Assembly (NCBI GenBank): GCA_018666775.1
Contig: JABIXC010000017.1
Coordinates: 577,451 to 641,450, forward strand
Direction: 5' to 3'
Length of the DNA stretch: 64,000 bases
From: Rhodospirillales bacterium
Lineage (GTDB): Bacteria > Pseudomonadota > Alphaproteobacteria > SMXQ01
In this document: one piece after another, positions 36,701 to 44,945 of the stretch
Position numbering within the stretch: the first letter of the stretch is position 1
How the letters are laid out: each line of letters opens with the position of its first letter
Translations under genes and position numbers: made by a program
Notes under the pieces: model-generated
Databases searched by the model: none
Seen by the model: the letters and a program-made list of their open reading frames with translations, nothing else
What the model was told of the DNA's origin: nothing

Positions 36701-36758
36701 TGCCTTGGCCTCCTTGAGATTCCCTGTACTCTATATTTTATTTTTTGTTTTTTTATTG

Positions 36759-37901
36759 TTATTCAGCAGCGTCCTTAAAGGTGCAACAGGGGTGATACCC
36801 TCCCATGGTACATTTTGCGCCAGCCTTCCCAAGCGCTGCTTCAAAATCTTTATGAATGGCTGGGTTTTCATCCTCGAACTCGATCTGGCTGCCCCCTTCC
36901 TTGATGCTGGTAAAGGTTTCGCCTTCACGGTTCTTTTGTTTCATGAAATTGTAGCGCCAACTGTTCCAGCGCAAGGCCAGATAGCGCGCAGGCTGGGCGC
37001 CTGAATTGAAATGCTGGTGGAACCATTGGTCTGGGGGAACCACAACACTGCCCGGTTTCCAATGCACCCGTTCGTGTTCAGCCCCTTCTTGCCACAGATC
37101 GGAATACCCCTCGCCGCTGACGATGATGACATGGGCACCCGGGCCGTGGCGGTGGCATTTTTTATACGTGCCGACCGGAAATTCAGAAACATGCGCACCC
37201 ATGGTGTTGTTGGCCAGATCAAATTTCATGTTGGTGCTGCCCTTGCCCCGTTCGCTGTAATCGGCGAGCCCAAGGGTCCGGATATCTGGCACAAAATTGG
37301 TGGTCATGAAAAAGCGACCATAAATTTCGGGATCGCTGTTGAAGTATTCCCCCGCTTCGGGATCAAAGCGATCCTTAAAGACATAGTTGTTGTTATAAAT
37401 ATAATCGACGCTGTGAAACAAATTCATGACGAAGGAACAATTGGTCACGGCGTAATAACGCGCGGGCTCTGATCCACTTGAATTGAAATGCTGGTAATTG
37501 GCATTGATGGGCATGGCGAACAGGCTGCCTGGCCCCCATTCAAATGTGTGCTTGTTCTGGCCATCATTTTGCCAAACCGTGGTCGCGCCATGGCCTTGGG
37601 TGATATACACCATTTCTTCGTGCATGTGCTTTTGTGGCTTTAACTGGCCTCCTGCGGGAATTTCGCAGATATAGGCATCATTGGTGCCCCCGGCTCCTTC
37701 AAGCATAACAAAGGCTGCGGGGCCACCCTTCAGCTCCCAATGGGCCAATTCAGCGGTATTAATATCTGAGATAAAGAAACCGCTGATGATCGGGATGTTT
37801 TGCTCGGCCTGCCAATCCGCATAGGTATCAATGCGCTTTGGTTGCCAATTCCAATCTTTAAGGTCTGCCTTGGTGCCTTCAGGTATTTTTGCCTTGGCCA
37901 T
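36759..37901 (-). CDS. Bicupin protein 4, in the TctABC/Rieske operon
   Basis: A 380-residue two-barrel cupin. The first barrel has KHMHEEMVYITQGHGATTVW, with more His residues than the paralogues. The second has KCHRHGPGAHVIIVSGEGYS and WFHQHFNSGAQPARYLALR. An extra C-terminal segment ends in TMGGYHPCCTF with two adjacent Cys. It lies between the Rieske gene (28-base gap) and TctC genes (58-base gap) in the same direction, tying bicupins to aromatic-acid uptake and hydroxylation. Confidence 0.83.
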   Translation of the reverse strand: MAKAKIPEGTKADLKDWNWQPKRIDTYADWQAEQNIPIISGFFISDINTAELAHWELKGGPAAFVMLEGAGGTNDAYICEIPAGGQLKPQKHMHEEMVYITQGHGATTVWQNDGQNKHTFEWGPGSLFAMPINANYQHFNSSGSEPARYYAVTNCSFVMNLFHSVDYIYNNNYVFKDRFDPEAGEYFNSDPEIYGRFFMTTNFVPDIRTLGLADYSERGKGSTNMKFDLANNTMGAHVSEFPVGTYKKCHRHGPGAHVIIVSGEGYSDLWQEGAEHERVHWKPGSVVVPPDQWFHQHFNSGAQPARYLALRWNSWRYNFMKQKNREGETFTSIKEGGSQIEFEDENPAIHKDFEAALGKAGAKCTMGGYHPCCTFKDAAE

Positions 37902-37929
37902 TCGTTAGTTACCCTCCAAAAATTTATTA

Positions 37930-39099
37930 TTATTTAGCCGCACCCTGTCTTTCAGGAATGCTGACGCCAATGCGTTCATTGATAACTTCAAATTCTATGG
38001 TTTGTTCACCTTCGCCATCACGAACCCGGCCCATGGGGGGCTCACCCCTTAGAACCTTTGCAATTTGTTCTTGAACCAGGTGCCGGTATTTGGCGACCCC
38101 CATATCGGCAGCACCCAGTTTTTCCCGTGAGCGATCATGAATGCCACCCTGTGTTTCCCACGCCATGGCATCTTGGGCCAACACCATGTCCATACGATAA
38201 TCACCATCTTCGCCACGCATATTCACCGCCTCCATGGGGGCAATATCATCGGCTGAACAGCTTTCCGTCTCGGATGGTTCAAACATCACCAGAAAAACCT
38301 GGGTATGGGTATCGTCCACCGGCATCCTGAATTGCAGGTTGTGGCGGATGTTGCCATTTTTCTTGTCCTTCAAAACATGGCGCAAGGTATTTGGAAAAAC
38401 CAGTGGGTGCTGATCTATCTCTGGGGCATCACCCGGGTTTTTTCCTGGCGTGGTGCGCCGCTTCATGATGCCGTAATCAAATTCGATAAAATCGTGTTTT
38501 TCTTCGTAGTGATCCTGACGGCTTGCAAGATGCGCGCTTTTGCCGTGCAACCAATACAAATGCGATGGATCAACCGAGTTCTCCATGGCCTGAAGCCAAT
38601 TACATTCAAGCAAGGAATGCACCTGGACCCAGCGCTTGCCATGTTCCCATGCCAAGACATCCCACCGTGGCAAGGGCGGCGCTTCGCCCTTTCCAAAATA
38701 AGCAAACAAAAGCCCACCCAATTTTTGTACTGGGTATGCAGTATGTTTGATGCTGTCCTTAAACGTGCTGCCTTTGGGTTCTGCTGGTTGTTCCACGCAA
38801 TTGCCCGCGCAATCGAACTTCCACCCGTGATAGGGGCAACGGATTCCATCTTCATCGACATTGCCATACGCAAGGGACGCCATGCGGTGTGGGCATTTTT
38901 CAGTAACAAGCCCGTACCCGCCAGAGGTGTCGCGGTAAACAACCAAGTCTTCGCCAAGACGCCGCACCGCCATGATCGGCTTTTCAGGGGTTAATTGAGC
39001 GGCGGCCGCAACCGGCTGCCAATATTGGCGGAGCAAATCCCCTGCCGGTGTGCCGGGGCCAACCCGGGTCATCGTTTCATTTTCTTCTGGTGTGATCAT
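37930..39099 (-). CDS. Rieske non-haem iron oxygenase, alpha subunit, copy 3
   Basis: A 389-residue ring-hydroxylating oxygenase with C69, H71, C88 and H91 as Rieske ligands (CPHR...CPYHGW) and the catalytic iron site NSVDPSHLYWLH. It is more divergent than the two copies in the other operon: its catalytic domain carries a distinct segment SAHLASRQDHYEEKHDFIEF after the iron site, pointing to another substrate. GGAGAAAATCT precedes the ATG. Confidence 0.92.
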   Translation of the reverse strand: MITPEENETMTRVGPGTPAGDLLRQYWQPVAAAAQLTPEKPIMAVRRLGEDLVVYRDTSGGYGLVTEKCPHRMASLAYGNVDEDGIRCPYHGWKFDCAGNCVEQPAEPKGSTFKDSIKHTAYPVQKLGGLLFAYFGKGEAPPLPRWDVLAWEHGKRWVQVHSLLECNWLQAMENSVDPSHLYWLHGKSAHLASRQDHYEEKHDFIEFDYGIMKRRTTPGKNPGDAPEIDQHPLVFPNTLRHVLKDKKNGNIRHNLQFRMPVDDTHTQVFLVMFEPSETESCSADDIAPMEAVNMRGEDGDYRMDMVLAQDAMAWETQGGIHDRSREKLGAADMGVAKYRHLVQEQIAKVLRGEPPMGRVRDGEGEQTIEFEVINERIGVSIPERQGAAK

Positions 39100-39163
39100 A
39101 GATTTTCTCCCATAACAAAACCTGCCTGATCAATATGATTTTTTGTCGTTGATTGAGGCTGGC

Positions 39164-40153
39164 TTAACCACCATAGCCTTTCAACATTCCGGGGTTATCT
39201 TTGTACAGGTCTGCGACAAAGCCCGAGTCATTAATGCTTTTCAAAAAGTGAAAATCCCAAAGCTCAAGCGGATGAATGTTGGCGGCATCGCCATTCTTTT
39301 CATCCTGCTTCAGGGCTTCTTGGTAGACATTGGAAATTGCCGTCATGGACGGGAACAACCGTGGCTCCAATTTTGGTGCCAGATCGTCATAAAGCATTTC
39401 TGCAATTTCCCGGTCTAACACGCCATCATTGTCATATTGTTCCATGAGAATTTTGATGGTGTCTTCTTTGTTTTGCTTAAAGAAGGAAATGCCGTCAATG
39501 GTCGCCTTCAAGACACGCTCAATAATGTCTGGGCGCTCATCCACCAGTTTTTTACTGGTCGACATGGTCATGTAGAAAACCATGTGTTGTGGATCCAGCG
39601 GGATCACCTTCAAGCCATCTCGCCCGGCAAAATCGGCATTGGGCCGGCTCAGGAAACAAGCATCAACCTCTTTGTCTTTGACCATATCGGCAAGGCTCTT
39701 GCGCTTTGTATCACTGCCATCGGTCACATCTTGTTGAACACGACGCACCAATTCAACTTCGTCCTTATCGGCATCAAGACCATGTTGCTTAAGATAAAGC
39801 CATGCATTGAGGTACGGGTGATTGCCCCGCGTGCCGACCTTACGCTCGCGAAGATCGGCGAGACTGTTAATGCCGGTATCTTCACGGGTAATAAGGGAGA
39901 TGTTGTTGTTGCTCATGGATTGCCCGACATACGTCCAGGTATCGCCGCGCGCGCGCGCCGCATACGTGGAAACATGATTGCCGGAAACAAATTCGACCTC
40001 GGCTGATGGCACCAATTCATGGGCATCTTCGCGGCTGATCACGCGTTTGTAATCAACATCCAGGTCTTGGCGCGCCCATGCGCCACATTCATTGATGACA
40101 TGCATCAGCACTAGATGGCTATGCGCACGGTACGGAAAAATAATGCGATCCAA
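39164..40153 (-). CDS. Leaderless periplasmic-binding-fold protein (NMT1/TauA-like), possible enzyme (TTG start)
   Basis: A 329-residue protein of the type II periplasmic-binding fold (NitT/TauT/NMT1-like), with SLADLRERKVGTRGNHPYLN and LVDERPDIIERVLKATIDG. Unlike every other receptor in the window it starts at the fold itself (MDRIIFPYRAHSHLVL) with no signal peptide. The start is TTG at 40151-40153, with AGGGAGAA upstream and no alternative start offering a leader. Cytoplasmic members of this fold include 4,5-dihydroxyphthalate decarboxylase and THI5-type enzymes. In an operon with a Rieske oxygenase, a decarboxylase role is attractive but unproven; a mis-evolved receptor is the alternative. 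Confidence 0.75.
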   Translation of the reverse strand: MDRIIFPYRAHSHLVLMHVINECGAWARQDLDVDYKRVISREDAHELVPSAEVEFVSGNHVSTYAARARGDTWTYVGQSMSNNNISLITREDTGINSLADLRERKVGTRGNHPYLNAWLYLKQHGLDADKDEVELVRRVQQDVTDGSDTKRKSLADMVKDKEVDACFLSRPNADFAGRDGLKVIPLDPQHMVFYMTMSTSKKLVDERPDIIERVLKATIDGISFFKQNKEDTIKILMEQYDNDGVLDREIAEMLYDDLAPKLEPRLFPSMTAISNVYQEALKQDEKNGDAANIHPLELWDFHFLKSINDSGFVADLYKDNPGMLKGYGG

Positions 40154-40256
40154 AGTATTTTCTCCCTAAACTGTTGCTCCCCTAATTCAGAAGCCATTTA
40201 TTTTTATTCTATAATTCCCCACAGTTTTAATGATTCCCATGGGTTAATCAAGGATG

Positions 40257-41132
40257 CTAACGATTGGTCCAGTGGATGGAAGACCGGCCGGGGTCATAAT
40301 TTCGCAAATTGACGGCGGGGTTTCGATTGATTAAGGGGCGCGCATACATGGGGTGGCCCATAGAGCGCACCTCGTGATCCAGTGTATAGACCACCTCTCC
40401 GGTATCGGGGTCCTTGATGTCTTTAAACCGATACTGATGCTGGTTTGCTTCTTGATAAACCAATCCAGCATCCAGCAGCTTTTGATACGGCCCAGAAAAA
40501 TCACAGATGTAAAACTGAATATGGTTGTCATCATAATCAACGTAAGGCGTTTCTGTTTCCCGGAAATATAGATACTGTCGCTCGCCGACCTGTACCCGGG
40601 CGCATGGTGCCCCCTTCCATTCCATCACCTTCGTTGCCGCCCCAAAAATCTGATCATAAAAACGCTCAATCCCTGCAGACGCCCCGATGGGCACGTCAAA
40701 TTCAACATAAGCCATGCCAAACCCCATGCGACCAAACTGTGCCTCATCAGGGGCATGGCAATGAATACGGTTGCCCCATGGACAAACGGTTTCCACGCGA
40801 TCTTTGGTCTCTTTGAAATCAAACTGGGTATCTGCCAATTGGTCCCGCACAGAATCAAGCCTGCTCAACAAGCCTTCGCGATCGGGAATAACCAACCCCG
40901 TAATGCCCTGAACCACCTGGGTTCCCCGTGTTGGCAGGTGAAACTGGCTTATACCAACATTAGCCCACATGTTGTCGGTGCCCGTCATCAAATAAGGATC
41001 ACGGGTAAGCCCAAGCCCGGTAATGTAATAGGCCGTCGCTAAAATTTGGTCCGGCACGAACACATTGACATGCCCAAGATTGATGATGTTGCCAAGATCT
41101 TCTTCTGTCCGGTCATATGTTTGATTTGTCAT
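40257..41132 (-). CDS. Two-domain VOC-family protein (extradiol dioxygenase/glyoxalase fold)
   Basis: A 291-residue protein with two VOC modules: the first begins INLGHVNVFVPDQILATAYY (about 18-135), the second begins FGMAYVEFDVPIGASAGIERF (about 145-260). Two-domain VOC proteins include type I extradiol dioxygenases; candidate ligands are His20 and a later His in DNHIQFYICD, but the full His-His-Glu triad is not certain. It is the first gene of the 41132-31556 operon. GGGGG lies upstream of the ATG. Confidence 0.8.
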   Translation of the reverse strand: MTNQTYDRTEEDLGNIINLGHVNVFVPDQILATAYYITGLGLTRDPYLMTGTDNMWANVGISQFHLPTRGTQVVQGITGLVIPDREGLLSRLDSVRDQLADTQFDFKETKDRVETVCPWGNRIHCHAPDEAQFGRMGFGMAYVEFDVPIGASAGIERFYDQIFGAATKVMEWKGAPCARVQVGERQYLYFRETETPYVDYDDNHIQFYICDFSGPYQKLLDAGLVYQEANQHQYRFKDIKDPDTGEVVYTLDHEVRSMGHPMYARPLINRNPAVNLRNYDPGRSSIHWTNR

Positions 41133-41371
41133 GTTTCCCCCAAGCTATAGCGACCTGTTTCATATCCAAGAGCCTGATCTCAAGTGCCAAGTTTCCAGAC
41201 TTGCATATTACACTAAATGTAGCGCCAAATCGCCTCATGAAGAGGCTTTTCAGGTGCCCAGAATAGTAATTTGTAGTTGACATTGAGGGATAGCTGTACT
41301 TTCCTTCGTATTGTTGCATTTTGAGCTGACACCACCAAATGTAGGGCAGTAACAGCTTTAGACAATCCTAA

Positions 41372-41557
41372 ATGACGCTGCAAGATTGGCCAAGAAATGG
41401 TCACAATTACTATGACGACGGCCAGGCGCAGGTAGAAAGGGATTTTTATGCCCAATCCACAAAAGAAGCCCAAAAAGCGCTGGAAATCGATGAAACCGTG
41501 GACGGTATGTCTGCTGGGGATATTGATGAGCGCCTGCGCGAATTCCGGCGCAAATGA
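41372..41557 (+). pseudogene. Possible truncated Rz-like (inner-membrane spanin) fragment
   Basis: A 61-codon frame with a TAA stop directly before its ATG. The translated end (IDETVDGMSAGDIDERLREF) resembles the C-terminal tail of phage i-spanins, and the frame overlaps a small lipoprotein frame in the +1 register, as in Rz/Rz1 pairs. No N-terminal membrane anchor is encoded, so if it is an Rz gene it is truncated. A chance open frame is the alternative. Confidence 0.35.
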
Positions 41558-41672
41558 ATGCAGCTGGGTTCGCGTGATCACCCTTGATCAAGCCGATGTC
41601 CTAAGCCAACCCACCAAACGCCGCATCCTTTCCCACAATCTGAAAGTTCAGGACTTCTGTCGCCGGGATTAA
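41448..41672 (+). CDS. Small lipoprotein, possible Rz1-like outer-membrane spanin remnant
   Basis: A 74-residue protein with a basic N-terminus (MPNPQKKPKKRWK), hydrophobic stretch VCLLGILMSAC and a Cys at position 30 that could be lipidated (lipobox LMSAC is imperfect). The remainder, CSWVRVITLDQADVLSQPTK followed by RRILSHNLKVQDFC, resembles small prophage lysis-cassette proteins with a thiol pair. AAAGGG lies 6-8 bases before the ATG. It begins inside the 41372 frame and is followed by a strong terminator. No other phage gene is seen, so this would be an isolated remnant. Confidence 0.5.
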   Translation: MPNPQKKPKKRWKSMKPWTVCLLGILMSACANSGANECSWVRVITLDQADVLSQPTKRRILSHNLKVQDFCRRD

Positions 41673-41697
41673 TCCCTGATCACATTTCACCAATTTT

Positions 41698-41729
41698 GCC
41701 GCCGGGTTAACCCCCGGCGGCCTTTTTTT
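41698..41729 (+). terminator. Rho-independent terminator after the small lipoprotein gene
   Basis: A 9-bp stem GCCGCCGGG/CCCGGCGGC with a 6-base loop is followed by seven T. It shows that a plus-strand transcript ends here, supporting expression of the small gene at 41448. Confidence 0.88.
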
Positions 41730-41800
41730 GTGCCTAAAAACGACTTGATCGGCTAAAATGGGTAGATTAATCACAAAGTTCATTAAACAAAGGAGAACCC

Positions 41801-43003
41801 ATGTCTGACAGTACCGATGCAGGCCTTGAAGTCGATCTCAGTGATAAATTTCTTGTTGATCCCTATCTTAACTGGGCCGAAGGCGAAGGCATCCCCATTC
41901 ATCTTGATTTCGGACATGATCTTTTGGCGCTGGAAACCAGCGACTGGGACCGATACGACGCAAAGGGCTGTTTCGCCCATACCCACGGGCGCGGCGATTT
42001 CATGGCCAATTATGTGCTTGAGGTAACGGCCGGGAAGAAAACCCGCCCCATTAAACATTTATATGAAGCGTTCTTTTTCATCCTGTCTGGCCATGGGTCC
42101 ACCACCGTGACCCTGCCCAGTGGCGACACGCGCACCTTTGAATGGGGACCAAAAGCTGTTTTTGCCATCCCGCTGAATTGCGAATATCAGATTTTCAATG
42201 GCTCTGGTCAGGAATCAGCCCGGATTTCGGTCACCAATGATGCACCGCTGACCATGAACCTCTATCACAATCTGGATTTTGTCTTTGAAAACCCCTGCAC
42301 CTTCCCTGAACGCTGCGGCGACAAAAGGCATTTTGATGGTGAAGGCGACCTTATTCCAGTCAATCGCGGCTCTAACGTTGCCAGCCTGAACATCTGGGAA
42401 ACCAACTTCATCCACGATCTGACCAGTTTCAAACTTTATGAAATGGATGCACGCGGCAAGGGATCAAAAAACATTTCCTTTGTCTTTGCCGATGGCACCA
42501 TGCATTCCCATTCTTCAGAAATTCCAACGGGGCGCTATAAAAAGGCCCATCGCCATGCCGCAGGCACCCATGTCCACGCCGTTTCCGGCGAAGGGTATTC
42601 CTTGCTCTGGCACGAAGGGGATTCTGAGTTTAAGGAAATTCCATGGCGTCACGGGGTCATGTACACGCCCCCATTCTGGATGTTCCACCAACATTTCAAC
42701 ACCTGCGATGAACCCGCACGCTATTTGGCATGTTCATTGGGCAGCCGTCGCTATCCATTTATTTCATTGCGCAAGAAAAGTGCTGAAGGCGGCGGGGCAA
42801 CCTCTATTCAGGATGGTGGCCGTCAGATCGAAAACGAAGATCAAGATCCCCGTATCCATCGCAAATGGCTGGATGCCATCAAGGCGAATGGCGTTAAATC
42901 AGAAATGGGCGACATTTTTGACGAAGAAGCCATTATGGCCCTTGATCCCGATGACTTAACGGGCGTTATCCAGTCGCCACCATCAATCGGCCCTGCCGTT
43001 TAA
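41801..43003 (+). CDS. Bicupin protein 5
   Basis: A 400-residue bicupin on the plus strand. The first barrel has KHLYEAFFFILSGHG. The second has AHRHAAGTHVHAVSGEGYS and FWMFHQHFNTCDEPARYLA, followed by a C-terminal extension ending near PDDLTGVIQSPP not found in bicupins 1-3. GGAGAACCC precedes the ATG. It leads a short unit with a VOC protein and a HIBADH-type dehydrogenase, separated from the VOC gene by a hairpin. Confidence 0.83.
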   Translation: MSDSTDAGLEVDLSDKFLVDPYLNWAEGEGIPIHLDFGHDLLALETSDWDRYDAKGCFAHTHGRGDFMANYVLEVTAGKKTRPIKHLYEAFFFILSGHGSTTVTLPSGDTRTFEWGPKAVFAIPLNCEYQIFNGSGQESARISVTNDAPLTMNLYHNLDFVFENPCTFPERCGDKRHFDGEGDLIPVNRGSNVASLNIWETNFIHDLTSFKLYEMDARGKGSKNISFVFADGTMHSHSSEIPTGRYKKAHRHAAGTHVHAVSGEGYSLLWHEGDSEFKEIPWRHGVMYTPPFWMFHQHFNTCDEPARYLACSLGSRRYPFISLRKKSAEGGGATSIQDGGRQIENEDQDPRIHRKWLDAIKANGVKSEMGDIFDEEAIMALDPDDLTGVIQSPPSIGPAV

Positions 43004-43024
43004 GCAAGACCACATCAAGACACG

Positions 43025-43067
43025 CCAATCTCGCCCAAGGCCAAATATAATGGCCGGGCGAGATTGG
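43025..43067 (+). promoter_or_regulatory. Intercistronic hairpin between bicupin 5 and VOC genes
   Basis: A 12-bp stem CCAATCTCGCCC/GGGCGAGATTGG encloses a second short stem GGCC/GGCC with an AT-rich loop. No T run follows (GTAAAGATCG). Likely an mRNA-processing or stabilising element, or a weak terminator. Confidence 0.6.
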
Positions 43068-43094
43068 TAAAGATCGCTTAACTGGGAGGTCGCT

Positions 43095-43493
43095 ATGGTC
43101 GAATGTATCGGTGTTGGACATTTTTCAATTCCTGTTTCTGATCTAGACAGAAGCATTAAATTCTATGCGGAAGTCGTTGGCTGCAAGCTGTTGGTCAGTG
43201 ATGGCAAAAAACACGCCTTCATGGATGCTGGCGGCATCTGCCTTTTGCTGTGTGCAGATAACCCGCCCATCAACCAGCCCGATGCCAGGGACCATGTGCA
43301 TCATGCCTTTGTCATCTCATCCGATGACCTGAAAACGGCCACCGAACACCTGACCGCCCATGGGGTGGAAATTCTTTATTCCGAAGACCGCGAAGGCGGA
43401 ACCGTTAACGGGCCCAGAACCTATTTCCGGGACCCCGACGGCACGCGCCTCGAATTTCTGGACATGACCAGCTACGATCCAAATCCCCGTTGA
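43095..43493 (+). CDS. Single-domain VOC-family protein
   Basis: A 132-residue protein with one complete VOC module. It starts VGHFSIPVSDLDRSIKFY and has VHHAFVISSDDLKTATEHL in the middle. Metal-ligand candidates are His9, His in HVHHAFV and Glu in TRLEFLDM. GGGAGG lies 6 bases before the ATG. Such proteins isomerise or cleave small carboxylated compounds; nothing in sequence specifies which. Confidence 0.83.
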   Translation: MVECIGVGHFSIPVSDLDRSIKFYAEVVGCKLLVSDGKKHAFMDAGGICLLLCADNPPINQPDARDHVHHAFVISSDDLKTATEHLTAHGVEILYSEDREGGTVNGPRTYFRDPDGTRLEFLDMTSYDPNPR

Positions 43494-43521
43494 TGGGGGA
43501 ATTATTAAGGGGGGACATAAC

Positions 43522-44367
43522 ATGACACAAACCGTTGGCCTTATTGGTGTTGGTGCGATGGGACAGGCATTGCTTCATCGGTTGCATTTGGCGGGGCATC
43601 AAGTTCAGGTTTACGACATCAACCAGACACAGATGGACCTCGCCCAGGAATCCGGGGCAATCCCCAAGGCATCGGCCATAGAGGCTGCAAGTGATGTGGA
43701 TCACATCCATCTGTTTGTTCGAAGCGATCAAGATTTTCTGGATGTCACCCTTGGCCCGGATGGGATTCTGACCAAGCCCGGGATCAAGAAAAATGCAGTG
43801 CTGTATCTCCATGGCACGGTGCTTCCAGAAACCACACAAAAAATAGGTGCTGAGGCTTTAAAACAAGGCATTCGCCCGCTGGATGCACCGATAACTGCCG
43901 TGCCCCGTGTCGTCCATGCCGGCAACGCAACGTTTCTTATTGGCGGCGAAGATGATACAGCGAAAACGGCTGAGACTCATCTGGCTGGACTGGGCAAGGC
44001 CGTTTATCATTTTGGGGCCCTTGGTTCCGGCAACGCTGCAAAGATCGTCAAGAACCTGATCAACGCGAATGAACGCATCGCGCTGTCTGAGGCATTAAAC
44101 ATTGCAGAAGCCAGTGGTCTGGATGTGAAACAATTCATGGAAATGGCCCTGTCTGCAGATGGCGGTTCCACTTCTGCGCGCTGGGAGAAAGCCTTCAACA
44201 TGGATGGCAATCATCCTGTCCCAAGACCTGCCAGCAACATGTTGAACAAAGACATTCATCTGGCGGCGAAGTTTGCAAAAATCTTAGGCCTGGATACACC
44301 AATGACCCAGGGTGCAAGCGACACAGCAGCAAAATGGGTTGCCGGTTGGGAAAAAGATAAATTATAA
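43522..44367 (+). CDS. 3-Hydroxyisobutyrate dehydrogenase-family oxidoreductase
   Basis: A 281-residue beta-hydroxyacid dehydrogenase with the N-terminal NAD(P) fold GLIGVGAMGQALLHRLHLAG. DAPITAVPRVVHAGNATFLIGG is the substrate-binding segment. The catalytic Lys lies in GSGNAAKIVKNL. The family oxidises 3-hydroxy acids or reduces semialdehydes. GGGGGG lies upstream of the ATG. It closes the bicupin 5 unit and ends at a terminator. Confidence 0.88.
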   Translation: MTQTVGLIGVGAMGQALLHRLHLAGHQVQVYDINQTQMDLAQESGAIPKASAIEAASDVDHIHLFVRSDQDFLDVTLGPDGILTKPGIKKNAVLYLHGTVLPETTQKIGAEALKQGIRPLDAPITAVPRVVHAGNATFLIGGEDDTAKTAETHLAGLGKAVYHFGALGSGNAAKIVKNLINANERIALSEALNIAEASGLDVKQFMEMALSADGGSTSARWEKAFNMDGNHPVPRPASNMLNKDIHLAAKFAKILGLDTPMTQGASDTAAKWVAGWEKDKL

Positions 44368-44372
44368 AAAAA

Positions 44373-44400
44373 AATCTACGGCCGATTGAGGCCGTAGATT
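44373..44400. terminator. Terminator shared by convergent genes
   Basis: A perfect 11-bp stem AATCTACGGCC/GGCCGTAGATT with loop GATTGA. On the minus strand it is followed by nine T, so it is strong for the cupin gene at 44432; on the plus strand it is followed by only ATCTC. Confidence 0.82.
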
Positions 44401-44431
44401 ATCTCAACTGCACTTTTGATCAGCGTTAGCC

Positions 44432-44848
44432 TTATTCGGGGTTAACGTGGCTACCATCGCCAGCCATTTTCCTTTTGCGATTAATCGCTCGCATATCTGT
44501 TTTTGTATCAAAATTGATGTGCTGGTTCGCGCTGTTTGGGCCGGTGCGCGTCCCCATCAATACCATGGGCCCATCACCAATATTTTCCAGCTGATAGAAC
44601 GTTCCACCTTCAATCAGGGCCACCATGCCCGGATTGAGTTCTGTCGTGCCTTTATCTTCAAATGACATTTTGCATTTGCCCTCCAACATCATGAAGGTCT
44701 GGTCCCCCGGGTGACAGTGCAAGTCATCATGATCGCCGGGTTTGGGATAATAATGCATCCATGCGTGCATCTTGTGTGTGTCCATAATGACCTTTCGCTT
44801 TTTCAGGTCATGGGCAAGGCCGACAACGTCAACGACTTCGATTGCCAT
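44432..44848 (-). CDS. Small single-domain cupin
   Basis: A 138-residue cupin. Metal-ligand candidates are His in DDLHCHPGDQTFMMLEG, with the second motif in LIEGGTFYQLENIG. Its basic C-terminal segment (INRKRKMAGDG) is not part of the barrel. It lies between two convergent or co-directional units, with its terminator at 44373 and the TctC gene 98 bases upstream. The function is unknown; it is distinct from the 4390/56565 cupin pair. Confidence 0.78.
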   Translation of the reverse strand: MAIEVVDVVGLAHDLKKRKVIMDTHKMHAWMHYYPKPGDHDDLHCHPGDQTFMMLEGKCKMSFEDKGTTELNPGMVALIEGGTFYQLENIGDGPMVLMGTRTGPNSANQHINFDTKTDMRAINRKRKMAGDGSHVNPE

Positions 44849-44945
44849 GTAGTTTTCTCCTGTTTATTGGGTGTGTTGCGTGTTTTTTTCAAAAGGGGCG
44901 CGGGCCGAAACCTGCACCCCTTTTAGGCATTGAGTTTTTGAATGC

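Noticed and set aside
44368..44431. The hairpin as a small RNA gene
   Set aside because: It has a perfect stem with a T run on the minus strand right after a stop codon, so it is explained as a terminator.
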